A DNA stretch of 43,590 nt from Achromobacter dolens (GCF_902859745.1 NZ_CADIJW010000047.1:1-43590); one strand, 5' to 3'; counted from the first letter of the stretch, positions 8,992 through 17,352 are shown. The notes: generated from the letters alone by a model not told the origin. Translations and numbers: made by a program.

Positions 8992-9090
8992 GCTTACGAT
9001 GCTCCAGATATCGACGGCGGAATGCCGCAACGATGAGGATATCGACAGAGCGGCCGGGTCACAAGCCGGGCCGGGCGACCGGCGCGCGAA

Positions 9091-10494
9091 TCAGGCGCCG
9101 GAACCGTGGGCAGCCTTCGTGGCCGGCGCGTCGTCCGTGGCGGCGGCCTCGTCCGCGCCCTCGTCGGCCGTGGCGCCCTCGCCGCCCAGCAGGCGCAGCG
9201 CCTCGGCCTCGGGCAAGGCCTCGACGCTCTTCAGGTTACGCAGCATGGCGCGCGTGCGCACCTCGGTCTGGCCGATCTTGCTGCTGGCGGTGTCCAGCGT
9301 TTTCTTGACGCCGGCCAGCGCGTCGCCGAACTTGCCGAACTCGGTCTTGACCGCGCGCAGCACCTGCCAGACCTCGGACGAGCGCTGCTCGATGGCCAGC
9401 GTGCGAAAGCCCATCTGCAGGCTGTTGAGCAGCGCCGCCAGATTGCTCGGACCGGCCACGTTGATGCGCAGGTCGTGCAGGCGGTCAAGCAACCCCGGGC
9501 GCCGCAGCACTTCGGCATACAGGCTTTCGGTCGGCAGGAACATGATGGCGAAGTCGGTGGTGTGCGGCGGCGCCACGTACTTGCCGGCGATCAGCCGCGC
9601 CTGCACCTCCACCGCCTTGCCTAACGCGGCGCCGGCCGCCTTCACCCCCTCGGCGTCGGCGGCTTCCTGCGCATCCATCAGGCGCTCGTACTCTTCCTTC
9701 GGAAACTTGGCATCGATCGGCAGCCAGACCGGCGCGCCGCCATCGCCTCGCCCCGGCAGGCGGATGGCGAATTCGACTACCGCGTCGCTGCCCGGCACCG
9801 GCTTGATGTTGGCGGCGTACTGCTCGGGAGTCATGTTGTCTTCAATCAGCCGCGCCAGTTGCACCTCGCCCCAGGTGCCGCGCGACTTGACGTTGGTCAG
9901 CACCCGCTTGAGGTCGCCCACGCCGGCGGCCAGCGCCTGCATCTCGCCCAGCCCCTTGTGCACGGCCTCGAGGCGGTCGGATACCTGCTTGAAGGATTCC
10001 CCCAGGCGCTGCTCGAGCGTGGCGTGGAGCTTTTCGTCGACGGTGCGGCGCATATCGTCCAGCTTCGCACTGTTGTCATTTTGCAACGCCTGCAGGCGCT
10101 GATCGACGGTGGTTCGCACCTCCATCAGGCGTCGCTCGTTGATCTGGATCAGCCCTTGCAACTGCTTGCCGAAACCGGCGGCGAAGCGCGCCAGCGACTC
10201 GGCCGATTCGGCCCGCGCCGCCTGCGCGTCCCGCGTCAGGGCGGCGCGCAGGTCGCCGTGGGATTGGGCAAGTTCCTGGCGCAGGCCGCGGGTGGATTCG
10301 GCAAACTCGGCGCGCAGGCCGCGCTGGCTTTCCGCCATATCGGCGCGCAGGGCCCGCTCTGTGCGCTCCAGCCCCTCGAGCAGCGCGTCGAGCCGGTCAT
10401 CGCGCGCCGGCCGCGACAACCATGCCGACAAGGCGATCAGGCAAGCCAGCACCGCGCCGCCGGCGGCAACCCACAGCAGAACTTCATTCGACAA
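9091..10494 (-). CDS. rmuC: DNA recombination protein RmuC
   Basis: A 467-residue RmuC-family protein (PF02646), associated with limiting recombination at inverted repeats. The core is a restriction-endonuclease-like fold. The N-terminus has one membrane segment (LLWVAAGGAVLACLIALSAWL, about residues 6-26), then a long coiled coil rich in repeated heptads (RALRADMAESQRGLRAEF) to about residue 200. The RmuC domain follows, recognised by LKRVLTNVKSRGTWGEVQLARLIED, LPIDAKFPKEEYERL and FLPTESLYAEVLRRPGLL. The start appears to be TTG at 10494, with AGGGG about seven bases ahead; no in-frame ATG lies near. The C-terminus ends in a low-complexity Ala/Asp tail. A -10-like TATAAT sits on this strand at 10544-10539. 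Confidence 0.93.
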   Translation of the reverse strand: MSNEVLLWVAAGGAVLACLIALSAWLSRPARDDRLDALLEGLERTERALRADMAESQRGLRAEFAESTRGLRQELAQSHGDLRAALTRDAQAARAESAESLARFAAGFGKQLQGLIQINERRLMEVRTTVDQRLQALQNDNSAKLDDMRRTVDEKLHATLEQRLGESFKQVSDRLEAVHKGLGEMQALAAGVGDLKRVLTNVKSRGTWGEVQLARLIEDNMTPEQYAANIKPVPGSDAVVEFAIRLPGRGDGGAPVWLPIDAKFPKEEYERLMDAQEAADAEGVKAAGAALGKAVEVQARLIAGKYVAPPHTTDFAIMFLPTESLYAEVLRRPGLLDRLHDLRINVAGPSNLAALLNSLQMGFRTLAIEQRSSEVWQVLRAVKTEFGKFGDALAGVKKTLDTASSKIGQTEVRTRAMLRNLKSVEALPEAEALRLLGGEGATADEGADEAAATDDAPATKAAHGSGA

Positions 10495-10725
10495 AGTGGC
10501 CCCTTTTCAACGCCGCGCACCCACGCCGGGCGCGTGAAATTATAGGACTCTAATCCGCCCCCCCGTAGCCATCGGAAACGACTTCCCAGACCCATTAAAA
10601 GGCGAAAAGCAAGCAACGGCATTAAACTGTTAACAACTTACATATAACCTTAAAAACAGTTGAATACAGCTGATCTTTCCACACTCTGTCCTCCCCCGGT
10701 CGCCTTCGGCTCGGTCTTCGGTCCA

Positions 10726-11403
10726 TTGAATCTCAATGACGAAACGCCGGTCGCGATGGGGGGAGACCGTCATATCTTCCAACATCCCCACGCGCCGTCC
10801 CTGCTGGTCAAGGTCATGGACATGCAGGCGCGTGCCGTCTATCTCGAAACCCGCCCGTTCAAGCGCTGGTACAAGCAGTACCAGCGCGAAAGCGCGTACC
10901 GCGTCTACCTGAACGAAATCACCGAATACGTCACCACCACCACGCGCCCGTCGGGCGTATGGCAAGTGCCGATGGCGCGCATCCTGGGCGTGGCCCAGAC
11001 CTCGCTGGGCCTGGGCCTGCTGGTCGAAAAGATCACGGACGAAGCCGGCAACATCGCGCCCACCGTGGCCGACCTGGCGCGCCAGGGCAAGATGAACGAA
11101 ACCTTGTCGGCGCAGTTGGACGAATTCATCGAGGACCTGGCCGACGCCCACGTGGTGCTGCACGACCTGTCGCCCAGCAACATCGCCTGCGGCTTGAATG
11201 CCGACGGCAAATCGGGCCTGTTCCTGATCGACGGCTTCGGCGTACTGCCGCTGGTGCCGGTATACGCCTGGAGCAAGCGCCTGAACCGCAGGCGCATCCA
11301 GCGCAAGTATGCCGATATGCGGGCCGCCATGGCGCGGCGCGCGCGGGAAGCGGCGCTCAGGGCCGCAGGCCGCGCCGACGGCGGCGGCGCCCCCACGACC
11401 TGA
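10726..11403 (+). CDS. YrbL-like kinase-fold protein
   Basis: This resembles E. coli YrbL (PF10707, PhoP regulatory network protein), a small protein-kinase-like protein of uncertain function. The matches are MGGDRHIFQHP against YrbL LGTGRHRKCYAHP, HDLSPSNIACG in place of the catalytic loop, LFLIDGFG in place of DFG, and VPVYAWSKRLNRRRIQRKY against ATWSKWCCLRKQERLWKRF. The open frame extends to a TTG at 10660, but the TTG at 10726 gives an N-terminus aligning with that of YrbL. Neither has a convincing ribosome-binding site, so the start is uncertain. The 165 bases upstream are clearly more AT-rich than the neighbours and hold a possible -10 (TATAAC, 10643-10648). I could not find a PhoP box. 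The C-terminus is Arg/Ala-rich. Confidence 0.75.
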   Translation: MNLNDETPVAMGGDRHIFQHPHAPSLLVKVMDMQARAVYLETRPFKRWYKQYQRESAYRVYLNEITEYVTTTTRPSGVWQVPMARILGVAQTSLGLGLLVEKITDEAGNIAPTVADLARQGKMNETLSAQLDEFIEDLADAHVVLHDLSPSNIACGLNADGKSGLFLIDGFGVLPLVPVYAWSKRLNRRRIQRKYADMRAAMARRAREAALRAAGRADGGGAPTT

Positions 11404-11412
11404 ATCGCGCGC

Positions 11413-12198
11413 TCAGGGCGCCCGCTCCAGCGGCCTGCCCTGCAGGTCTACCCAGTGATAGTCCCGCCCCGCCTGCTGCCCGCGCCGCAGGGGATTGCGG
11501 GTGCACCACGCCGCGTAGGCCGGATCGACGTAACGGTATTCCAGGTGTTCGTCGCGTCCGGCCGGAATGCCCAGACGGGTGGTGCTGATCAGGACCTGCG
11601 GCGACTCTCCCACGTCCGCGACGTACAGCGCCTCGGGATCGAAGCGCCGCGCGTCCCAGTCCGGCACCTTCAGACCCAGCGCGCGGCACAGCAACGTCTG
11701 GCCGGCGCACAGCCTGCCCGGCGGGCGTGGCCGACCCTGGGCATCGGGATTCAGGGCCTGCATGCGCGCCAGCGCGTCGGGACCGGACAGGGCGTCGACC
11801 CAGGGATAGGCGGACTTGATCAGCACGGCATTGCCGGGACCGCCGGCGCTGAAGTTGAGCGAGTCGCCGCCGCGGGCGTAATACATGTAGACCACGCCGC
11901 CATCCATGAACAGGGCACGGCGCTTGTGGGTGTAGCCGAGCGAAGCGTGGCTGCCCTTTTCTTCCAGATAGTAGGCCTCGGTCTCGATGATGCGCGCCGA
12001 CAGCCACAGGCCGTCGACCCGATGGCGCACCACCTTGCCCAGCAGTTCGCGCGCCACCTGGCGCGCATCGCGATTGAAAAAGGCATCGGGCAACGCCTTG
12101 CCGGCGCCGCGCGATGCCTTGTCGGCCCTGGCCGCCACGGGATCAGGCGAAGCGTTCGCCGTAGCGCTTTTCGCTGAAACCGACGCCGACCTCGCCAT
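11413..12198 (-). CDS. DNA-3-methyladenine glycosylase (Mpg/AAG family)
   Basis: A 261-residue member of PF02245. These monofunctional glycosylases remove alkylated purines such as 3-methyladenine and begin base-excision repair. Recognised elements are FFNRDARQVARELLGKVV, the catalytic glutamate region ARIIETEAY, then HASLGYTHKRRALFM, and GGDSLNFSAGGPGNAVLIKSAYPW near the damaged-base pocket. The first about 35 residues are a low-complexity extension. The ATG at 12198 overlaps the upstream ArsC-like gene by 56 bases. A GTG at 12138, just after that gene's stop, would remove the overlap and most of the extension, and is a real alternative. The gene ends the pot-arsC-mpg minus-strand run. Confidence 0.88.
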   Translation of the reverse strand: MARSASVSAKSATANASPDPVAARADKASRGAGKALPDAFFNRDARQVARELLGKVVRHRVDGLWLSARIIETEAYYLEEKGSHASLGYTHKRRALFMDGGVVYMYYARGGDSLNFSAGGPGNAVLIKSAYPWVDALSGPDALARMQALNPDAQGRPRPPGRLCAGQTLLCRALGLKVPDWDARRFDPEALYVADVGESPQVLISTTRLGIPAGRDEHLEYRYVDPAYAAWCTRNPLRRGQQAGRDYHWVDLQGRPLERAP

Positions 12199-12499
12199 CG
12201 GGCGTCACCGCCACCGGGCGGCGCACCAGCGCCGGGAACTCGGCGATCAGCTTGGTCCACTGCGCGTCGGTGCTGGCGGCCTTGCGCTCGTCGGGCAGGT
12301 TGCGCCAGGTCATCGAGGCGCGGTTGACCAGCTTTTCCCAGCCGCCGAGCTGGCCGGCCCATTCCTTCAGGGTGGCCGCCGGCACCGGATGATCGCGATA
12401 GTCGATGAACTGGTGGTCGACGCCGTGCGCGGTCAGCCACTCGCGCGCCTTGACGCAGGTGCTGCACTTGGTCAGGCCATACAGGGTGGTTTGCTTCAT
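12143..12499 (-). CDS. ArsC/Spx-family thioredoxin-fold protein (YffB-like)
   Basis: A 118-residue protein of the ArsC/Spx/YffB family (PF03960). The N-terminus MKQTTLYGLTKCSTCVKAREWL has a CxxC pair (Cys12 and Cys15), followed by FIDYRDHPVPAATLKEW, LVNRASMTWRNL and FPALVRRPVAV, where the Arg-Arg-Pro turn is typical. The CxxC pair is unlike arsenate reductase ArsC (a single active-site Cys), so I do not call it an arsenate reductase. Its ATG overlaps the potI stop as ATGA (12496-12499) and GGAG precedes it, so it is probably translationally coupled to the putrescine transporter genes. Function unknown. Confidence 0.85.
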   Translation of the reverse strand: MKQTTLYGLTKCSTCVKAREWLTAHGVDHQFIDYRDHPVPAATLKEWAGQLGGWEKLVNRASMTWRNLPDERKAASTDAQWTKLIAEFPALVRRPVAVTPDGEVGVGFSEKRYGERFA

Positions 12500-13305
12500 T
12501 TGGGTTCGGACTCCTTGCGCCATTGCATGCGGTTGGCCAGGATGACGCAGGTGCCCACCGCCAGGATGAACAGCGTCGCCAACGCATTGATCTCGGGTTT
12601 CAGGCCCAGCCGCACGCGCGAGAAGACTTCCATCGGCAGCGTGCTGGAGCTGGGGCCGGACAGGAACGACGCCAGCACCACGTCGTCCAGCGACAGCGTG
12701 AAGGATAGCAGCCAGGCCGAGGCCAGCGCCGGCGCGATCAGCGGCAGCGTGATCTTGAAGAACACCGTGATCGGCGTGGCGCCCAGGTCCAGCGCGGCCT
12801 CTTCGAGCGAACGGTCGAGGTCGCGGATGCGGGTCTGGATCACCACCGCCACGAAGGCCATGCACAGCGTCACGTGGCCGACCCAGATGGTGAAGATGCC
12901 GTTCTCGGCCGGCCAGCCCAGGTGGCCGCGCAACTCCACGAACATCAGCAGCAGCGAGATGCCCAGCACCACTTCGGGGATCACCAGCGGCGCGCTCAGC
13001 ATGCCCACGTACAGCGCGAAGCCGCGGAAACGGCCCATGCGTCCCAGCACGTAGCCGGCCCAGGTGCCGATGATGACGGCCGCGGTGGCGGTCATGGCCG
13101 CGATGCGGAACGACAGCCAGGCCGCGCGCAACAGCGCGTCGTCGTTGAACAGCGAGTGGTACCAGCGGAACGAGAAACCGGTCCAGGAAGTGACGGCGGG
13201 CGACTCATTGAACGAGAACACCATCAGGCTGATGATGGGCACGTACAGGAAGAAGTAGCCCAGCCCCAGCACCACGGCGCGCAGGGTCTTGTTGGGACCG
13301 TTCAT
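12496..13305 (-). CDS. potI: Putrescine-type ABC transporter permease PotI
   Basis: A 269-residue inner-membrane permease of the PotI/PotC type. With PotH it forms the channel of a polyamine importer. Hydrophobic segments include AVVLGLGYFFLYVPIISLMV at the N-terminus. The ABC-permease EAA loop is EEAALDLGATPITVFFKITLPLI near residue 175, the contact with the ATPase. LDDVVLASFLSGP and LPMEVFSRVRLGLKPEINA are typical of PotI. The ATG at 13305 overlaps the potH stop by four bases (ATGA). Longer in-frame upstream readings have no family similarity. It is the last transporter gene in the potFGHI run. Confidence 0.93.
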   Translation of the reverse strand: MNGPNKTLRAVVLGLGYFFLYVPIISLMVFSFNESPAVTSWTGFSFRWYHSLFNDDALLRAAWLSFRIAAMTATAAVIIGTWAGYVLGRMGRFRGFALYVGMLSAPLVIPEVVLGISLLLMFVELRGHLGWPAENGIFTIWVGHVTLCMAFVAVVIQTRIRDLDRSLEEAALDLGATPITVFFKITLPLIAPALASAWLLSFTLSLDDVVLASFLSGPSSSTLPMEVFSRVRLGLKPEINALATLFILAVGTCVILANRMQWRKESEPK

Positions 13306-14237
13306 TTGCGCCCCCCGCTGGCCAGTTCCTGCTGCTTGACCTGGTTGTACTGGAACAGCGCCAGCGGCACCAGCAACAACAGCACCATCACGCAGGTCAC
13401 CGCCGAGGCCATCGGCCAGTCGGTATTGTTGAAGAACTCGTTCCACATGACGCGGCCCATCATCAGCGTGTTGGCGCCGCCCAGCATTTCGGGGATGACG
13501 TATTCGCCGACCGCCGGGATGAACACCAGCATGGCGCCGGCGATGACCCCCTGGCGCGACAGCGGCACGGTGATCTGCCAGAACGCCTGCCATGGCTTGG
13601 CGCCCAGGTCGTAGGCGGCTTCCAGCAGGCGCAGGTCCATCTTCACCAGCGTGGCGTACAGCGGCAGGATGAAGAACGGCAGGTACGCATAGACCATGCC
13701 GATGTACACGGCCAGGTCGGTGCGGTAGATCTCCAGCGGGCTGGAGATGATGCCGAGCCATTGCAGGAAGTTGTTCAAGAGGCCGTCGTTGCGCAGGATG
13801 CCGACCCAGGCGTACACGCGCAAGAGCAGCGAGGTCCAGAACGGCAGGATCACGCCCAGCAGCAGCAGGTTGCGCACGCGCGGCGACGAGCGCGCGATGT
13901 AGTACGCCATGGGATAACCGATCAGCACACAGGCCAGCGTGGTGATGGCGGCGATCTTGACCGAGCTGAGGTAGGTGGCGAAGTACAGGCTGTCGGTGAA
14001 CAGCAGGATGTAGCCGCGCAGGTGCAGGCTGAACTGCACCGCCTCGTCCTTGAATTCGGCCAGCGAGGTGTACGGCGGAATGCCGAACTTGAGCTCGGCG
14101 AAGCTGATCTTGAACACCAGCAGGAACGGCACCAGCAGGAACGGCACCAGCAGGAACAGCACCAGCCAGGCGAACGGCGGCACCACCGCCAGCGCCCGGC
14201 CCGAGGGCAGCCAGTCGCGGGGCGAGAAGCGGCTCAT
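13302..14237 (-). CDS. potH: Putrescine-type ABC transporter permease PotH
   Basis: A 311-residue permease, partner of PotI. The EAA loop is EAAYDLGAKPWQAFWQITVPL, and FIPAVGEYVIPEMLGGANTLMMGRVMWNEFF is characteristic of PotH/PotB. I chose the ATG at 14237, which overlaps the potG stop as ATGA. The first membrane segment reads LFLLVPFLLVPFLLVFKIS; E. coli PotH has only LLFLLPFLIVFKIS. The extra residues come from a 15-base tandem repeat in the DNA (14116-14160), so this helix is about five residues longer than usual. The protein is otherwise normal in length. Confidence 0.93.
   Translation of the reverse strand: MSRFSPRDWLPSGRALAVVPPFAWLVLFLLVPFLLVPFLLVFKISFAELKFGIPPYTSLAEFKDEAVQFSLHLRGYILLFTDSLYFATYLSSVKIAAITTLACVLIGYPMAYYIARSSPRVRNLLLLGVILPFWTSLLLRVYAWVGILRNDGLLNNFLQWLGIISSPLEIYRTDLAVYIGMVYAYLPFFILPLYATLVKMDLRLLEAAYDLGAKPWQAFWQITVPLSRQGVIAGAMLVFIPAVGEYVIPEMLGGANTLMMGRVMWNEFFNNTDWPMASAVTCVMVLLLLVPLALFQYNQVKQQELASGGRK
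14116..14160. repeat. 15-bp tandem repeat inside potH
   Basis: Three consecutive copies of ACCAGCAGGAACGGC occur at 14116-14130, 14131-14145 and 14146-14160. The third differs by one base (AGC for GGC), and a partial fourth copy starts at 14161. The unit is a multiple of three and codes a repeated five-residue hydrophobic unit in the first membrane helix of PotH. Copy-number change would leave the reading frame intact. Confidence 0.9.
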
Positions 14238-15361
14238 GACGCCAGCACCGTCGCGCTGTCGGCGTCCCAACTGACGAAGATGTCTTCGTCGATGCCCGGG
14301 GCGTCCAGTTGGGCCAGTTGCAGGCTGGGTACGCTGGCCTCGACCATGGCGCCGGAGTCCAGGCGGATCTGGTAGAGCGCGTAGCTGCCCATCCAGGCCA
14401 TGTGGCTGACCATGCCGTGGGCCCAGTTGTAGTCGCCCGTCGGCTGTTCGCGCGACACCACCATGCGCTCGGGGCGGATGGAGACGTGCACGTCCATGCC
14501 CAGCGGCTCGCTGACCCCGTGGCTGACGTACAGCGGGCGGCTCAGCTCGGGACTTTCGATGGCGACGTGGTCGGGTTCATCGACCACGATGGTGCCGGTG
14601 AACATGTTGGTCGAGCCAATGAAGCTGGCGACGAAGCGCGAGTTGGGAAAGGCGTAGACATCCTGCGGCGTGCCGCACTGGACGATCTGGCCTTCGGTCA
14701 TGACCGCCAGGCGATGCGCCATGGTCATGGCCTCTTCCTGGTCGTGGGTCACCATGATGCAGGTCACGCCGACCTGCTCCAGGATCTTGACCAGCTCGAT
14801 CTGGGTCTTCTGGCGGATCTGCTTGTCCAGCGCCGACATCGGCTCGTCCAGCAGCAGCAGCTTGGGCCGCTTGACCAGGCTGCGCGCCAGCGCCACGCGC
14901 TGCTGCTGGCCGCCGGACAACTGATTGGGCTTGCGGCGCGAATAGCCGGCCATCTGCACCAGGTCGAGCGCCTCGAACACGCGGTCGTGGATCTCGGCGC
15001 GGTCCACGCCTTCCTGCTTCAGGCCGAAGGCCACGTTGGCCTCGACCGTCATGTGCGGGAACAGCGCGTACGACTGGAACATCATGTTGACCGGCCGCCG
15101 GTACGGCGGCACGTTGGTGATGTCCTCGCCATCGAGCAGGATCTGGCCCGAGGTGGCTTCCTCGAAACCGGCCAGCATGCGCAGCAGCGTCGACTTGCCG
15201 CTGCCGGAACTGCCCAGCAGCGCGAAGATCTCGTTGCGCTTGACCGAGAGATTGACGGAACGGACGGCGACCACGTCGCCGAAGATCTTGACCACGTCGG
15301 CGACGCGGACGAACTCGTCCGGATCGGCCGCATGCTGCGCCGAGTAACGGCTATCGCTCAT
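14234..15361 (-). CDS. potG: Putrescine-type ABC transporter ATP-binding protein PotG
   Basis: A 375-residue ATPase of the PotA/PotG type that powers the importer. It carries Walker A GSSGSGKST (residues 50-58), the Q-loop MMFQSYALFPHMTV, the ABC signature LSGGQQQRVALAR, Walker B LLLLDEPMSALD and the switch histidine in VTHDQEEAM. A C-terminal TOBE-type regulatory domain follows (VSIRPERMVVS, then MGSYALYQIRLDSG). I chose the ATG at 15361, which lies five bases after the potF stop; an upstream in-frame ATG at 15394 would overlap potF. The order potF-potG-potH-potI is that of E. coli. Confidence 0.94.
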   Translation of the reverse strand: MSDSRYSAQHAADPDEFVRVADVVKIFGDVVAVRSVNLSVKRNEIFALLGSSGSGKSTLLRMLAGFEEATSGQILLDGEDITNVPPYRRPVNMMFQSYALFPHMTVEANVAFGLKQEGVDRAEIHDRVFEALDLVQMAGYSRRKPNQLSGGQQQRVALARSLVKRPKLLLLDEPMSALDKQIRQKTQIELVKILEQVGVTCIMVTHDQEEAMTMAHRLAVMTEGQIVQCGTPQDVYAFPNSRFVASFIGSTNMFTGTIVVDEPDHVAIESPELSRPLYVSHGVSEPLGMDVHVSIRPERMVVSREQPTGDYNWAHGMVSHMAWMGSYALYQIRLDSGAMVEASVPSLQLAQLDAPGIDEDIFVSWDADSATVLAS

Positions 15362-15366
15362 GATGC

Positions 15367-16470
15367 TCAGCGCCCCGACTTCAGCTCTGCCCACATGCGC
15401 GTCTGCAGGCGCTGGATGTTCAAGGGCTGGGCCTTGATGACATACAGCGACTTGGAGACCTCGGGCGACGGGTAGATCATGGGGTTGTCGGCCACGTCCT
15501 TGACCACGTACTTGCGCGCCTCTTTGTTGGCGTTGGGGTAGAACATGGTGTTGGTGATGGCGGCGTGCACCTGCGGCGTCTCGATGTAGTTGATGAACGC
15601 CAGGGCCTCTTCCGGATGCGGCGCGTCCTTCGGAATGACCATCAGGTCGAACCAGGCCGGGGCGCCGCCCTTGGGAATGAAGTAGTTCACTTCATACGGC
15701 TTCTTGGCCTCCTGGGCGCGCTTGCGGGCGATCATGACGTCGCCCGAGAAGCCGTAGACCATGCACAGGTCGCCCACGGCCAGCTCGTCGATGTAGCCCG
15801 ACGAGCTGAACTGGCGGATGTACGGACGGATCTGCTTGAGCACGTCCAGCGCGGCCTTGTAGTCGTCCGGGTTGGCGCTGTTGGGGTCCTTGCCCAGGTA
15901 CTTGAGCACGGCCGGGAACACCTGCGCGGCCTCGTCCAGCATCGAGATGCCGCATTCCTTGAGCTTGGCGGCGTTCTCGGGCTTGAAGATCATGTCCCAG
16001 TTGGCCAGGTCGACGTTCTCGCCCATGATCTGCTTGACCTTGGTGACGTTGTAGCCCAGGCCATTGGTGCCGTAGCCCCACGGAATGGCGTATTCGTTGC
16101 CGGGATCGACCGAGGCGACCAGCGCCATGACGTCGGGATCCAGGTACTTCCAGTTGGGGATCTTGGACTTGTCCAGCTTCTGGAACAGGCCGGCCTCGAT
16201 CTGGCGCGAGGCGTAATGCGTGGACGGGACAACGACGTCGTAACCCGATTTGCCGGCCAGCAGCTTGGCCTGCAGCGTGTCGTTGCTGTCGTAGACGTCG
16301 TAACGGACCTTGATGCCGGTTTCCTTCTCGAAACCCGAGATCGTGTCCGGGGCCGTGTACTCGGCCCAGTTGTAGACGTTGACGACCTTGTTCTGCGCCA
16401 TCGCCGCCGACGTGGCTGCCGCGACCAGCATCGTCCCCAGCGCCCAGCGCATTCCCGCCCGTAGTTTCAT
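15367..16470 (-). CDS. potF: Periplasmic putrescine-type binding protein PotF
   Basis: A 367-residue substrate-binding protein with a cleavable signal peptide (MKLRAGMRWALGTMLVAAATSAAMA). It closely follows E. coli PotF: YNWAEYTAPDTISGFEKETGIKV, YDVVVPSTHYASRQ, ECGISMLDEAAQVFPAVLKYLGKDPNS and PWGYGTNGLGYNV. Some ligand-site positions differ. PotF has NWSDY where this has NWAEY (closer to PotD NWTEY), and GWAGDV where this has GFSGDV, replacing a ligand-stacking tryptophan with phenylalanine. The aspartate in WFDL is kept. Polyamine binding is therefore likely, but putrescine specificity is less certain. First gene of the unit. Confidence 0.92.
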   Translation of the reverse strand: MKLRAGMRWALGTMLVAAATSAAMAQNKVVNVYNWAEYTAPDTISGFEKETGIKVRYDVYDSNDTLQAKLLAGKSGYDVVVPSTHYASRQIEAGLFQKLDKSKIPNWKYLDPDVMALVASVDPGNEYAIPWGYGTNGLGYNVTKVKQIMGENVDLANWDMIFKPENAAKLKECGISMLDEAAQVFPAVLKYLGKDPNSANPDDYKAALDVLKQIRPYIRQFSSSGYIDELAVGDLCMVYGFSGDVMIARKRAQEAKKPYEVNYFIPKGGAPAWFDLMVIPKDAPHPEEALAFINYIETPQVHAAITNTMFYPNANKEARKYVVKDVADNPMIYPSPEVSKSLYVIKAQPLNIQRLQTRMWAELKSGR

Positions 16471-16511
16471 TACCAGCCCCCCAGCGATATGCCGTAAGTT
16501 ACAGGAGTACC

Positions 16512-16536
16512 AAAAGGCGGAATCATAAAGCCTTTT
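16512..16536. promoter_or_regulatory. Inverted repeat upstream of potF
   Basis: AAAAGGC at 16512-16518 and GCCTTTT at 16530-16536 form a perfect seven-base dyad with an 11-base spacer, 42 bases ahead of the potF ATG. It could be an operator or a leader hairpin. The rest of 16471-16620 is comparatively AT-rich and holds no gene. Confidence 0.4.
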
Positions 16537-16620
16537 AGCGCTGGCCTGCCCAACTTTACCGGGAGATTTAGCGTAATTTGGCGCAATTGGGCCCGGATCA
16601 GGCCCGTGGCGCCGCCTGCC

Positions 16621-17352
16621 TCAAGGCTGTACGCCGACCCCCCAGGCGGTCCAGTAGCTATCGCGCAGTTTGAGCCAGAAACGCTCGCCGTCCTCCCCGG
16701 CCACCTTGACCAGGGAGCGGCGCAGGCGTTCCAGGTTGCCCTGGCGCTGGCGGTCGGACAGCCCGCCCTGGGTGCCGCGGTCGAAATCGATCAGCCAGAC
16801 CCGGCCGTCCGAGCCGATCAGGATGTTGAAGGCGTTCAGGTCGGCGTGCCAGACGCCAGCCCGGTGCATGCGCACGATGGCCTCGGCCACCGGCTGCCAC
16901 AGGGGTTCGGCCAGCGCCTGGGCCAGCGGCCGCACGCCCGGGATGCGCTCGACCACGATGGCGGCGCGGTAGGTCGGGCCCTGGCGCCAGTAGGCCGCGG
17001 CCAGGGGAGCCGGCACCGGTAGCCCCTGGGCGCGCATCGCGGCCAGCAGGCGGAATTCACGGAAGCTGCGGGTGCGGGCCTCGCCCGCCCACAGATAGGT
17101 GTCGCGGCTGAGCTTGGCGATCAACCCGCCGCGCCGGTAGCGCCGCAGCACGCCCTGCCAGCCCAGCCCCTGCACGAACCAGGCCGCCTGGCGGCCGCCG
17201 GCGTCCACCGGCCGGGCGCGCTCGCCATAGTGGGCCGGGTTGAACAGTTCCGGGCCGGATTCGCCCAGGCGCGGATCGGCCAGCATGGCGCCGGCCAGCG
17301 GCGCCGGCCAGCGGTGGCGCCGGGCGCCGGAGGGATCCCGCTCAGCCTTCAC
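16621..17352 (-). CDS. kdkA: 3-deoxy-D-manno-octulosonic acid (Kdo) kinase
   Basis: A 243-residue protein of the KdkA/WaaP kinase family (PF06293). KdkA phosphorylates Kdo at position 4 on Kdo-lipid A, at the inner face of the cytoplasmic membrane, in organisms with a single phosphorylated Kdo. Kinase motifs are HADLNAFNILIG at 169-180 (catalytic loop) and LIDFDRG at 187-193 (metal-binding DFD). LFNPAHYGERARPVDAGGRQAAWFV and VLRRYRRGGLIAKLSRDTYLW are typical KdkA N-terminal segments. The start is GTG at 17352, overlapping the haemoglobin stop by 11 bases, with GGAT upstream as a weak ribosome-binding site. It is the last gene of a three-gene overlapping unit. Confidence 0.9.
   Translation of the reverse strand: MKAERDPSGARRHRWPAPLAGAMLADPRLGESGPELFNPAHYGERARPVDAGGRQAAWFVQGLGWQGVLRRYRRGGLIAKLSRDTYLWAGEARTRSFREFRLLAAMRAQGLPVPAPLAAAYWRQGPTYRAAIVVERIPGVRPLAQALAEPLWQPVAEAIVRMHRAGVWHADLNAFNILIGSDGRVWLIDFDRGTQGGLSDRQRQGNLERLRRSLVKVAGEDGERFWLKLRDSYWTAWGVGVQP

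Noticed and set aside
5715-9036. Very long plus-strand open frames opposite aidB and the amidase
   Set aside because: Antisense shadows of well-identified genes; the translated sequence is repetitive Arg/Gln/Ala-rich text without domains.
10560-10660. PhoP box ahead of the YrbL-like gene
   Set aside because: E. coli yrbL is PhoP-linked, but no pair of TGTTTA-like half-sites with five-base spacing could be found; TTAAAC and TTAACA here are too close and imperfect.
12143-12499. Arsenate reductase function for the ArsC-like protein
   Set aside because: It has a CxxC pair as in YffB/Spx-type proteins, and no arsenic-resistance genes are nearby.
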